Shown here piece by piece: positions 21,838 through 33,171 of a stretch of 64,000 nt of DNA. Under the pieces are notes generated by a model, which saw nothing but the letters and a program-made list of their open reading frames with translations, was not told the origin of the DNA and did no database searches. A program made the position numbers and the translations under genes. Every line of letters starts with the position of its first letter. Position 1 is the first letter of the stretch. The DNA is from Lycium barbarum (lineage: Eukaryota; Streptophyta; Magnoliopsida; Solanales; Solanaceae): the NCBI RefSeq assembly GCF_019175385.1, contig NC_083338.1, forward strand, positions 91,223,777 through 91,287,776. The letters are read 5' to 3'.

Positions 21838-24800
21838 CAAAGACTGTGAGGGGAAAACTCATTATGCTAACTCCTTAGAGTTCACTCTAGCCATTCGAGC
21901 CCTAAAAGCATCTACATTACTCAACCAAATGGTTATACAAGGTAGTGTACTCAACAACATATTCCTCGCAATTGCCATACCGCCACTCCTTGAGGAACCT
22001 AAATCTAACTTGAATTTCACTGCTGCCTTAACTTACCATGTCCATTCTTTCTCATCCGTTGAAGGTAGTAGTCGGCCCCATGCAATTCTTTTAATCCTTA
22101 CAGAAGCCCCAATTCGCAAGTTTGATTGACCTCCTCAAGTATCCCATCCATATTGAGGGTCCCCTAACTGAGTTTTTCCTTTTTACCTAATCTAAAATCA
22201 TATTTCTTATACCACCCTTCAAGGGGTACTTTATTGTCAGCATGAAATTTGGGATTTCACCACATCACCCGTCTGAATAAGACTCTTAACAATTTAAACT
22301 ATCCTTGATCGATGCCGGCTTAACGTTATTTATGAATTACAACATCGAAGAAAGAGCTTCTCCCCAAACTTATTTCAGTAAGTTCGAAACGGCTCATCCG
22401 CGTAAAGTGTACCAAAAGTTGAAATGTTTAGTGCAAGGTATTATATTCTTCCCTCCCCCCTTAGGAACATTCGTCCTCGAATTTAGGGGGTTTCTTTAAT
22501 AGCTAGAAAGGTATAATATCATCTGCGCGTGACTCAGTCATATACGTTTATCTGTGGAACATGCTCCTATATTCGTGGTTACCCTGTCTTATCCTTGAGG
22601 CTCATACGCACTTTTTCTTATAGCTCAGCTCTTGTTTCCCACTACTGAACTAGTATCCTACCTCTACTTTTATCCTTAGTTCCACCTGTAGTCATAGATG
22701 ACTCTTCCCCTTAGATGCTGGGATGTTCCAAGTACCTTACTTTCTTTTTGTTGAACTGTTACTGTGAGAGTGAGGGTCGAAGCATGCCGTCAGTGGTCAA
22801 TATTTTCGTGGGTTCTTATCTAGTGGGATATCCTATTGTAAGCTTTTTGAGATGGATATTTTCCCCCTTTTTGTTGTAAAGTTACCTTTTCTTGCGCTTC
22901 CTATGGGTGATACTTGAACTTGGGTATAAATACTTTTTGTATTCCTTCCTTCGTCCTCTTTCCCTATCGGTCAGTCCTAGTCGCAGTATGCTGGTAGTGA
23001 TTTAAATTCTATGGGATGGGTTTTCTTCAAATGTTTTCCCCTTTATAACCACTTTGCGGTTTGTTCATTAAACCTAGACCCATGGGCTGCCGTTGTCGTA
23101 TTTCTTATCCATGTTATTCCGGTCTGAAGACTTCATTCCATCTTGCGAAATTTCTAATGACGCCGCTGTTATGGTGCCTCATTATTTTGTGCTTCAAATG
23201 CCCTGTGATATTCGCATGATACTTTTTCTTGGACACCGGACCCTAGATACTAACTCTCAATACATTTCCTTTTTGGCTTAGTATATTGTTGCTTAAACGA
23301 CTCTGGTCAAACCACCATCATCTATTTTCTTTCGAGTTGAATTTGGTACTTTCCATGTACCATGTACTTGTGTGTCCTTCGTGTCCTTAATTTAATTACA
23401 TGTGGCACCTCCCAAGCTAGAATGCTAAATCGTTCGGCCGACAATCTCTTCTTGACAATGGTTAGTTCACTTTCTGTAATGGTAATACGATCTTGTGATT
23501 TCTCATATTTCTTGATTTATAATTCTATGTATGTCCCTTCTGGCCTTGCTCTTCTACCTAACTACAATTCCTCCAGCACCGCTATACTCTTTTCCAGTGC
23601 TTTTATTCGCTTCTTGTATCTGCCTCGAATCCTTGCCAATCATAGGATCACCTTCCTTCATGCCTTACTTTTACCAATTCTTCCTTGCTTATGTCCTTGC
23701 ACAATTTCATCAGTAAGGTGCAATGGGATTACATTTTAAGTCCCTTTTGACGACTTCGACATATCTTCTTGTAGCTATACTGGACGTACCTTTACAGCTT
23801 CATTTATTTGGGTGTTTAGCTAACGTGTTCCTTCTTTCATTCAGACAAATACCTCCCTTCTTGTCGGTCTGACCAAACGTGCTCCTCGTGTTAATGGAAT
23901 GGAGATTTTTCGTCATCGAGTTACCTCCCCTCTTTACCAACTAATCTACGACCGGACGCATCCCTCGAGAATTCGATAATCCCATACGTTGATATGTACT
24001 TCTTTCTTTTAACGATATCCTTTATATGAATCCCTGCTCATACTAAGCATTCCTTATAGTATCATTGGCTTGGCGGTTCCTTTACCTTGCTTGCTAGCAC
24101 TGAACTTCTTAAGTCATCTCATTCCAATTGTCTTTACCTTCACGGCCTCTACTATTTGAGTGCCTTATTGCCCAACTTTTGTTTCTCTGCCATTTTCTGG
24201 TTATGGAAATACTAGTATGCATGGCCATGTGTCCTCCTTTTTCATCGCTGTACGCCTTCTTACCCTTTTCCACATGTTCTAACATACTTGAAACTGTTGG
24301 CGAGAGCCAGTTCGTTAAACTTTTCATTGTTCGTTAGAACTATTCTTCCTATTATGGGGTTCCGTCATTCCTTCTAGTACATCATGAGGTATATACATTT
24401 CTTCCCATGGTACTTAATCCTACTTGATATCACTCATACTATAATACGTACTCATAGCATTATTTGTTGTGAGTGCTTCGCGAGGGTCTTCTCCTTAGCA
24501 TTTATCACGATCTCTCATGTGCCTAATCGTCTATCTCTTTCCTTAGAGTGATTCCATTGCATCTGCATTCTGGTGTGAATTATAACTCAACTCATCCTTC
24601 AAAATTAGTGTCCTTTTCCCTTCTTTCGTGGACGAACATTTCCTTTCAATGTTAATCACAATTAACGGATCGCTTCATTATCCATCGTAAGCTCGTTCTA
24701 AGCCACAGCCTGCTTACATAGCCGTTCTCTCGTAAGGCATATAGGACTGGGGTGTTCATGAAATCTTTCATGATAACTTTTGTTTACTTCCTTTATGATT

Positions 24801-26131
24801 CTTCGTCATTGTCGCTTTTAACTTTTCTTTTCTCCAGGTCCTCTTATTCCTTAAGACTTATTTGACTTGATTGCAACTAAACTCGTCCGTTAGCATTCTT
24901 TCTTATAATTATTTGTGGGACTAGCTCAAGGCATTCCTAATACTCCTAACTCCTCTTGTCTGAATCCATCTTGACTTCTTTACCTTACTTATAGTTTGTT
25001 CAACCAAATCTTCCAAGGTTCTTTGAACTTCGCGCTCATCCACCATACAGTTGCTCACTCGATAAGAATTTATCCACATACATGTACCATATATATCACC
25101 ATAAGTACCTAAGCCCTACTTCTGACTTTCTTTTATTTAGGCATTTAGTAAAACGTAAGTCTGCGCCCCTTAACTCCATATCCCTAATGGGAGAAGGTGT
25201 TATACTTCCCTGGCAGCGACACCTTGCATATTTTCCATTTCCTGCATAGCGCTACGGTTCCGTTGCTTTTATTTTTAACCTTTACTCCTCTTTAAATCCC
25301 TATAATCTCTATCTGTTACGTAGGAAATGGCATTCTAGTTCCCAAAACGTGTGCCAACAGTTTCAATGGAGGGGTCATTAGGCTCGTTATCATCCTACAT
25401 TGGTCCCGTTTCTGCGAAACTTAACCAAATGCATGCTCGAAGTTGAACTTTTCTATTCTCCTTAGTTACTCTCCTCCCCTTGGTTGACAATCTTATTCCT
25501 CCTGTACAACTCCCATACATACACTAGAGATCCTTGATTAACAAATTTTTGAAACTGCAAACTGTCTGATATTTTGTAATACTAACGTCCGTAGCAGTCC
25601 CATCATAATGATGGACTTAGATGGAAAACCGGATGTGCCCACTCTTGTAATGCTTTTCTCATATCCTTCTCATCGGCCCTGGTGGTAGAGCAAGAGCCTA
25701 TGGTGCGGTCACACTCGCAGCTTCCCTGTCGGTTGTCTCATCAGGTCCTTTAGACAGATTCTTCATGATAGAGGTCATAATTTCGGGAGGGTCTTACTTA
25801 TTCATATACTTATATTCCTTCTTATCCCGTCTGCTACTTTCTGACCTGTACTGGCAGTTGATGTTAGCCTAAAATCCACACTCGGAGTTGACCCCACATT
25901 CTCGTTTAGCTGAAACCCTTCTTTTTGTTGGCGAAACTGCAATTTCTAACGAGAAGATAGAATCGGTAACGAACTTTCCTACATTATTAGCTCTATCGCA
26001 CGATCTAGATCATGAAGGAAAGAGGTGTTTCCCAAATGCCCTGTAGCCTCATGTTTAGAAGTATGGCGCGCTTCATATCCCTAAATAAGACTCTACTAGA
26101 TACTGCTCATAGACATTTCTAGGACTGACCT
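21838..26131 (-). mobile_element. Element F internal region without recognisable gag or pol
   Basis: About 4.3 kb between polypurine tract and primer site. I searched the minus strand for DPGS, LTNAP, FIDD, YTDH, HPQTDGQ and chromodomain motifs and saw none. Short frame remnants occur on the minus strand, for example IMTSIMKNLSKGPDETTDRE (about 25710-25770), DEKDMRKALQEWAHPVF (about 25620-25675) and MQEMENMQGVAARE (about 25205-25246). They suggest a degraded ORF of unknown family, perhaps gag-like near the 5' end. F therefore depended on enzymes from others. Confidence 0.6.
23395..23645 (-). pseudogene. Decayed ORF segment with coiled-coil-like composition
   Basis: One minus-strand frame reads LARIRGRYKKRIKALEKSIA, VLEEL, stop, LGRRARPEGTYIEL, stop, IKKYEKSQDRITITESELTI, VKKRLSAERFSILAWE. 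Alternating charged and hydrophobic residues suggest a helical coiled coil interrupted by two stops. I do not recognise the family, and neighbouring frames shift soon after. It could be chance. Confidence 0.3.
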
Positions 26132-26143
26132 GCTCTGATACTA
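26132..26143 (-). other. Element F primer-binding site, one change
   Basis: The minus strand reads TAGTATCAGAGC; the second base differs from the usual TGGTATCAGAGC. It lies three bases from LTR2. Confidence 0.82.
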
Positions 26144-26146
26144 CTT

Positions 26147-28730
26147 TGTCACACCCCGACTAGAGGCATGACGAACACCGGACCCTAACAGCCGAGTACC
26201 ACCTGACGTGACATAATATGACCTTAATACAACAATCCTACCTGTAATCATTAGCATGTACATATAAGAGCACTGGTACACATAAAGGCCCAACACAAGG
26301 ATAACATAACCTCTTTGTGAACAAGTGTATACATAAGTCAGCCGATAAGGCCGCAACATGAACATCATAAAATATCATATAGCCGCCCAATCTATAACAT
26401 GTGTATCATAAGAATAATGAAAACATGCATGACTCTGATGCCCACTACACCGTTTATGAGCCTCTAGGAATGCGTACATCTATTATTTACATAACTTGCA
26501 GACTCAATAAATACCCAACTAGCAAGCCTGGTATAATGGTACTCGCTGACGTCCTGCAAAAACTAGCAATCCTACTCCGAGGGTTCTTCTGCTCGGCCTG
26601 TCAGGACCTGCAGCATGAAATGCAACTCCCCAAGAAACGGAACAGTTAGTACGGATAATGGTACTGAGTATGTAAGGCAAGGAAGTAATGACATCAGTAA
26701 AATATAAATGTAAACATGGGAGAATAGTGATGAATGGTAACCTGTGACATCTGAAACCATACCATATGCCATGCATGAGAAAAATCATTTTTCATATTCA
26801 ACATATACATATATAAATAATATATATAATGTACCCGAACCTTTTGCGACTTGGTGTGAAACGTACCAGGCCTTTGCAGGACTCGATGTGTATATTATCA
26901 TCCTCCCCACGTCCGGGGTTTCCTGTGTCTAGGAAAACATCATTATATCATAACGTACCCGGCCCTTATGGGACTCGGTGTGAATACCCAACTGATCAGT
27001 GGTTGCACATCTACGTACCATACTTGGCTGACCATTGCGTGGCTCAGTGGAGTATAATAGAGCATACATATACATATATAAATGCATGAGGGTTCAAAGA
27101 AGTGACATTGGGCCTTACGGAGTAACGTAAGGTCATTATACCGCTGAATATATTATGGGACACTTATCGAGGACAAGGAATGACTCGAATGATAATACTC
27201 ACATTTACATCATAAGCATCTTTCATAAAGTATACGGATAGTTTAATGTGAGTCAATGAACGACTTAGCTGGGGACATTTACTTCATTTCGTAAAATTTT
27301 AGAAATTCCGTAAAAATAGAGATCTTAGGAAAAGTATGTATCTTTCATAAAATATATGTACTTCTCAAAACTATGTATTTTTCGTAATATATATATATAT
27401 ATATTTCATAAAATGTAGGAAATCCGGAATAAACTCGAATGGATTGATAATGCACACTAGGGGGTTCTATTGATTCGTGCCAAGGAAAACTATAGTGAAA
27501 ACCTTACATACCTTATTCTTTAACTTGCTACCTGAAGGGATTTCCTATCCCGAGCTTGTCTATTCCTCTGCACCTATACGAGAGCATCCAAATCCTGGGT
27601 TAGTCTGCCTCGACTTGCATGCAAATATTTTGGTGCTAATTTTCCCAATTATCCGAAGTTATGAAAATTCGGGCAGCATTTCCCCTGCTTATACTCCGTT
27701 ACCATGTTAATCATGACAACAAAACCAACACCAGTACCAACAACCCATTTAGTTTGATTCAACACCCAACTTATCCAACCAACAATACCCATATAAAGTA
27801 TACGCCCCGCCCCTCCTTTCCTCAATTTAACCAAATACGCTAAAACTTAACGAATACAATTTCAAATCATCAAAACCCATTATAATGAAGATAGGACATT
27901 ACCTTCCTAAGCTTGCATAGCTCCTTGGAAACTAAAAACTCAAGATTCCACCATCCTCTTCCCGTAATCCAATCAACAATTACGACACTATAGGGATGAT
28001 AGGAAGTTGCTACTAGTTTCCCGAGCCTTGATCACAAAGCTTCTTCATGATTTCTTGCATTTAAGGATAAGTAATGTAGGACAGATGTTTCTAGGTGGTT
28101 CTAATGTTTAAGGATGTGTGAAAATAGGTGAAAAATGAAGTTGGAGGGCTATCTATATAGCAACAAGTCGGGTTTAGGCCGAGTGAGCCAATTTTGTGGT
28201 CTTTTAAGTGGTTTCTAGAATTTTCGCGTAGGTTCACGGGCTTCTGGCTGTCCGTTTTAAAATGCCCATAACTCCCTACTCTGATGTTATATCGATGAAG
28301 AGTTTGAAACGTTGGAAACTAGACTCGATGAAGTTCAATTTGGATAATTTATTTACTCTATAACTCCTCATATGCTAGGAGGTATATCCTGCTGAAGTTG
28401 GACCAGAAATTTCTTTTGAAATTTTGCCAAGCTTTGCCCAAAGCTTTGACAACTAGCTTTCTTCAATCTGCTTGACCTTGGAACCTTTAGCAATTCTCTT
28501 ATTACTTGTTAGAAGTCTTTCTTAGCCTTATAAGAGTTCCATTGCCTCTTCGGGCTAACGTTCGTTTATTAACGGTACTAATGATACGAAATTCTTCCGA
28601 TGTGTATCACCAATTAGTCATGACTTATATCCTGAGTACGCTCACGATGTTAACCTTCCATAAGCTCCTTCTCCGAAAATACACCATAAGTACGAAAATA
28701 CCTTAGCTCCTGGGAGGGCGAGGTGTAACA
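26147..28730 (-). repeat. Element F LTR2
   Basis: It is 2584 bp, with plus-strand ends TGTCACACCCCGAC and GAGGTGTAACA, and matches LTR1 along its length. Repeated CCCGG...GGACTCGGTGTGAA units lie near 26830-27000. Both flanks carry internal sequence: the primer site on the left and a polypurine tract on the right. It is therefore the middle LTR of a tandem. Confidence 0.88.
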
Positions 28731-29108
28731 TTCTTCGCCCCTTAAGAACATTCGTCCTTGAATGTTCAAAGTCTGTGAGGGGAAAACTCATTATGCTAAT
28801 TCCTTAGAGTTCGCTCTAGCCATTCAGGCCCTTACAACATCTGTATTACTCAACCGAATGGTTATACGAGGTAGTGTTCTCAACAACATATTGCCTCACA
28901 ATTGCCATACCGCAACTCCTCGAGGAACCTAAATCTGACCCGAATTTCACTTCTGCCTTAACTAACCATGTCCATTCTTTCTCGTCCGTTGAAGGTAGTA
29001 GTCAACCTCGTACAATTCTTTTAATATAGACAAAAGCCCCAATTCGTAAGTTTGATTGACCTTCTGAAGTATCCCTTACGTATTGATGGATCCCAGACTG
29101 AGTATCCC
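28731..29108 (-). mobile_element. Second copy of the F internal end beside the polypurine tract
   Basis: Starts with the tract (plus strand TTCTTCGCCCCTTAAG) and the hairpin at 28747-28766. It then matches 21838-22170 (TCATTATGCTAATTCCTTAG; CCCGAATTTCACTTCTGCC). The match ends at CTGAGT, where LTR3 sequence begins. Confidence 0.8.
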
Positions 29109-29330
29109 ATAGAAGTCTTTCTTAGCCTTATAAGAGTTCCATGGCCTCTCCGGTCTCACGTTCTTTTAGTAATGGTACTAACGATATGAAATTCTTCCAA
29201 GGTGTAACACCGGTTTGTCATGACTTATATCCCGCGTATGCTCATGGCGTTAACCTTCCATAAACTCCGTCTCTAAAAATACACGATAAGTACGGAACGT
29301 CCTTAGCTCCTAGGAGGGCAAGGTGTAATA
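29109..29330 (-). repeat. Terminal 222 bp of a third F LTR
   Basis: AGAAGTCTTTCTTAGCC onward repeats the last 220 bp of LTR1 and LTR2 and ends AAGGTGTAATA next to the TSD ACATG. The rest of this LTR is deleted. Confidence 0.82.
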
Positions 29331-29335
29331 ACATG

Positions 29336-29630
29336 ATCTCACAAATGGCCCCCATGAAATCAAATCCCCAAACATCAAATACTGCCTCCTCCATCACGAA
29401 ATTCATAGGCATATCCTGCCTCCTACCAATACTCTTTTGTCTTTGGCACTGATCACAAGACCTTACCAGCAAATTTGCATCATGGAACAGAGTGGGCCAG
29501 TAATATCCGCACTGAAGAACTTTGGCTGCAGTCTGAGTCCCACTATGATGACCCCCAACCGCAGTGTCATGACACGCCTTCAGAATACCCATTACCTCAC
29601 CCTCGGGAACACAACGATGAATGATGTTGT
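29336..29630 (-). pseudogene. Athila-type integrase, N-terminal zinc domain
   Basis: The minus strand reads MGILKACHDTAVGGHHSGTQ, YYWPTLFHDANLLVRSCDQC, then the linker to the core MNFVMEEAVFDVWGFDFMG. The HHCC pattern (CH...GGHH...C..C) is kept. It ends at AICEIM, where F inserted, and resumes at 9003 with HEYILVAVDY. These pieces and the RNase H beside it are fairly well conserved compared with F itself. Confidence 0.87.
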
Positions 29631-30451
29631 CAGTGCATGTTTGGAATAAATACAGCTCATCCCAGTATTACTGCCGAGAATCTCTTAAAAACTTCTTCAT
29701 CTGGTATGACTTGATCTCATCTGGAATATTGTCCGTCATTAAAAAGTTTGTGATGTCTGCATACCAAGGTGCTACCTCAGCTGTCATTGGAAAAGCATCA
29801 TCAGTATCCAACTCCTTTGAAGGTCTCCCAGCTTCTTCAAGCCGCGAGAGATGGTCATCAACCTGATTTTCAGTCCCCTTTCGATCATTTACCTCAAAAT
29901 TAAACTATTGCATAGCAGGACCCATCGAATTAACTGCAACTTCGCTTCTTTATTCGCCATCAGATTCTTAAAAGCAGCATGATCAGTATAAACCACAACT
30001 TTGGACCCCAACAGATAGGACCGAAATTTCTCAAAAGCATAGAATATAGCTAGCAGCAGTTGCTCAGTCACTGTGTAGTTTATTGCTGCATTCAATATTT
30101 TACTGGCATAGTAGATTAGGTGCATGATTTTGTTGTGCCTCTGGCCAAGAACAACACAATAACAAAACTACTCGCATCACATATCAGTTCAAACGGCAGA
30201 GACTGATCAAGAGACACAATAATGGGCGCAGAAGTCAGACGCTCTTTCAATACAACAAGAACCTTTTAGCACTTTTCATCAAACTTGAACTTAGCCTCTT
30301 TGTCAGGAAGCTTGCACAATGGATTAGCAATTTTTGAGAAATCTTTGTTAAAGCGCCTATAGAACCCAGCATGCTCCAAGAAACTCCGGACACCTTTAAC
30401 TGAGAAGGGTGGAGGAAGCTTTGAAATAACATCAATTGTAGCCTAATCAAC
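29631..30451 (-). pseudogene. Athila-type RT thumb and RNase H
   Basis: On the minus strand, from the B/C border: ATIDVI, KLPPPFSVKGV, GFYRRFNKDFSKIANPLCKL (RT thumb/connection). Then RNase [68 protein letters not shown]. Then the link PWYADITNFLM, YYWDELYLFQTC. A stop replaces a residue just after the B/C insertion point, and the RNase H frame is interrupted around 30130-30240. It belongs to the split Athila copy whose next upstream piece is 48558-48602. Confidence 0.85.
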
Positions 30452-32967
30452 TGTCACGACCCGACTAGGGGGACGCGACGAGCACCCGGTGCTAGTCCAC
30501 CCGGGCACCCCTTAGCTTACACTTATGGTTGCATCTAGGTGAGCCACATAATTAAACATACACTTCCTTTCATTTATCAAACTAGTCCCATTTGGACAAC
30601 AACATCTATATGTCATCATAGGCATCTATGCCACATCAACATACATGAGCCGACAAGGCTAACAAAATGATATACAAAACATAGACTGACAAGGCCAGAC
30701 ATATCTAACCATATACACGTGATTACGAGCCTCTAAGGAGATTATGACATACCACATGAGCGGGACAGGACCCCGCTATGCCATAATTATATACACAAAA
30801 GAATAAGTACCCAAAGGCTATGGCTCCGAATGAAATGGAGCTCTGCTATGCAATCTCTGAGAAAGCTACTATGGATCAGGCATGTCTCCCTGCGCACCTG
30901 CGGGCATGATGCAGCGTCCACAAACAAAAGGACGTCAGTACGAAGAATGTACTAAGTATGTAAAGCATGATCAACATCGATATAGAAGCATAATAGACAA
31001 CATATGAAGTAGCATAGGAGGGGGAGACAATAATATCATCATCATGGTACTTACTTGCTTTCTATAGGGATATTACGTTTCTATTGCGTACCCGCATACA
31101 TACATCTGTATCCGTACTTAATTACCCTCATAATCATTTACATCTCATATACATAACATATTCATACTCTTAATGATGTCATATACATAGTATATACACA
31201 CATATATATACATATACATAGTGTGCCCGACCATGAAGGTTCGGTGTTTCATACTACTTGGCCAACCAAGGCTCAAGGTTATATCTACCTAGCCCTACCA
31301 AGGCATCAGAGTTATCCATGCCATCTGCAGATGTGCGCGCGCGTTACGTAATCATATACATACATATACATATATTCTACCCGGCGTCATAAGCTCATGG
31401 TTTCATTATAGCCCTTCATAGGCACACATAAGGATAACAACCCACAGGCACCTTTAGCATCATCATTATTATCATCATCATTATTGTTACGTCTATATTA
31501 TAGGCTTACTCGTCATATGAGGTGCGTAGTACAATCGTAATATGTATCAGGGATCGTGAGCTTACAATCTTGGAAGATCAATCATTTGAAGACAACATAC
31601 TCGTATATAGGATTTAGAAATTTGGCCAAAGAACCATGCCTTATGAAAGAAGGGCTAGCCTTACATACCTTTTCGTTGTACTATTATACACTTGCACGTA
31701 CTCCTCAAATGCTCACATTTGTACCTTCATTAAGGTCATACTATCATTAGAATCGATAATTAGCACACATGGCTAAAGCCAGAGAAAATCGGACAGCATT
31801 TCCTTTACATATATGACATTCCTCCATATCGTATTTCAACTACCAAATGTCAACAATACATTCACTATAACATAACAATAGCCTTTAATCGTCTACATTA
31901 CCCATATTCTCAATTTACTTCCAATTTCCCACTTTCAACAGCATGACACATGTTTTTGTCCATTCGCATACAAATGTCTATCTCATGATCTTAACGTCAT
32001 CTATAACATGTTCATACCACAACACAGCAACAATCATGATTCAATTCATACTATTTCTCAAAACGTCACTATTCATCATTCATGACCCATTTTGAAATAC
32101 TCTTCTACAATCCAAGTATTTTAACTCTCTAATACCTTAAACAACATATTAATTACATGAATCTTACCTTAGATGTTGTAGGAACAAGCCTTAGTTGATA
32201 ATACTCCACTTGAGAAAAAACCCTAGTTTTACTCCATTTGGATTTCTTGACTTGAAAGGTATTTAATGGGTTTCCTTACTCTTGATTCACTTGATTTATG
32301 TCATTGATGACTAATAATCCTTGAAAACTTGTGTAATAAATGTAGAGAGATGTTCTTAGAGAGAGGGGATGAAATGTAGAAATGAAATAATGAACTTGGC
32401 CCTTTATTTAATGATCCACAACTGGTCTGTCGGGACCATTATACGGTCCATTTTACGGTCCGTATAACCATTATACGGTCCGTAAAATCGACCGTCAAAT
32501 GAGCCTATCCTGCACCCTTCACTGTGACCATTTTACGGTTCATTGGCCGTATAAATTTATACGGTCCGTATAACTGACTACAAAATCCCACCAGTGAGCA
32601 ACCTTTTCTGTCATGGTTTTACGGCCCATTATACGGTATTTATAATGAGCCGTATAACCCATCAGTAAACTGCATTGATTCTTGTCTCTTCGTTTGATCT
32701 CCAAACCTTCTGGATCCTTCCTAACACTTGTTCAACACTTCATTATCAATCCAAGGGACGTTATAACTCCTTCCCAACACATCATCAAGTCCTTGCTAAC
32801 TCGTTGCTCGTAATTCCTTTCCGATACTTATCACATACTTTGCCTTCTCTTGGCAATCATCTTCCCTCATCTCTAACATCTTTAAAATCTCAACTAGGGT
32901 CATCCAATGCCATTCCTTACTAGTTCGTTCACTTGCGTGCCAACGGAAAATTTTTCAAGGTGTAACA
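30452..32967 (-). repeat. B/C LTR1 (3' LTR of B)
   Basis: 2516 bp, with plus-strand ends TGTCACGACCCGACTAGG and AAGGTGTAACA. It carries the CGTCC/GGACG stem-loop (30915-30934) and palindromes at 32436-32665. Several short stretches differ from LTR2 and LTR3, and it has a shorter microsatellite near 31198-31216. Confidence 0.92.
32436..32665 (-). promoter_or_regulatory. Palindrome array and TATA-like box, B/C LTR1
   Basis: Repeated TTATACGGTCCGTA, TTTACGGTCCGTATAA and TTATACGGTCCGTATAA units. On the minus strand they precede a TATA-like TTAAATAAAGG at 32403-32413. Equivalent arrays: 40227-40470 (LTR2) and 47998-48246 (LTR3). Confidence 0.7.
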
Positions 32968-33002
32968 TTCTCCCCCCTTAAGAACATTCGTCCTCGAATG
33001 TT
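32968..33002 (-). other. Element B polypurine tract and hairpin
   Basis: The minus-strand purine run TTAAGGGGGGAGAA borders LTR1. AACATTCG/CGAATGTT at 32983-33002 forms the conserved inverted repeat. Confidence 0.88.
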
Positions 33003-33171
33003 AAGAACTCGGGGATTTTACAGAAATTTTGCCAGAGTTTCCTCTGTAATATGGCACTACCATCCTGTCACTACAACCCATAATATCGATGCCTCACAGG
33101 TCCACAACATAATAGCATAAAAGTTTGGCCACACATGACCCAAAAAGCATAAAAAGGAAAGCATACATACC
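33003..33171 (-). other. Element B 3' untranslated region
   Basis: About 170 bp between the chromodomain stop and the hairpin; nothing else seen. Confidence 0.55.

Larger units (their letters stand above)
9004..29330 (-). mobile_element. Compound non-autonomous LTR element F, TSD ACATG, hosting element A
   Basis: F lies on the minus strand between ACATG at 8999-9003 and 29331-29335. Its order in plus coordinates is LTR1 (9004-11563 plus 21725-21801, split by A), internal region (21802-26146), LTR2 (26147-28730), a 378-bp copy of the internal end next to the polypurine tract (28731-29108), and a 222-bp terminal piece of a third LTR (29109-29330). Without A it is about 10.2 kb. Primer site and polypurine tract are recognisable but gag and pol are not, so it is a large non-autonomous derivative. 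The third partial LTR points to a former tandem array that lost most of one repeat. Confidence 0.82.

Noticed and set aside
23362..23739. 125-aa plus-strand frame in element F
   Set aside because: Leu/Ser-rich translation of pyrimidine-rich sequence, antisense to the element. The minus-strand frame has more protein-like composition.
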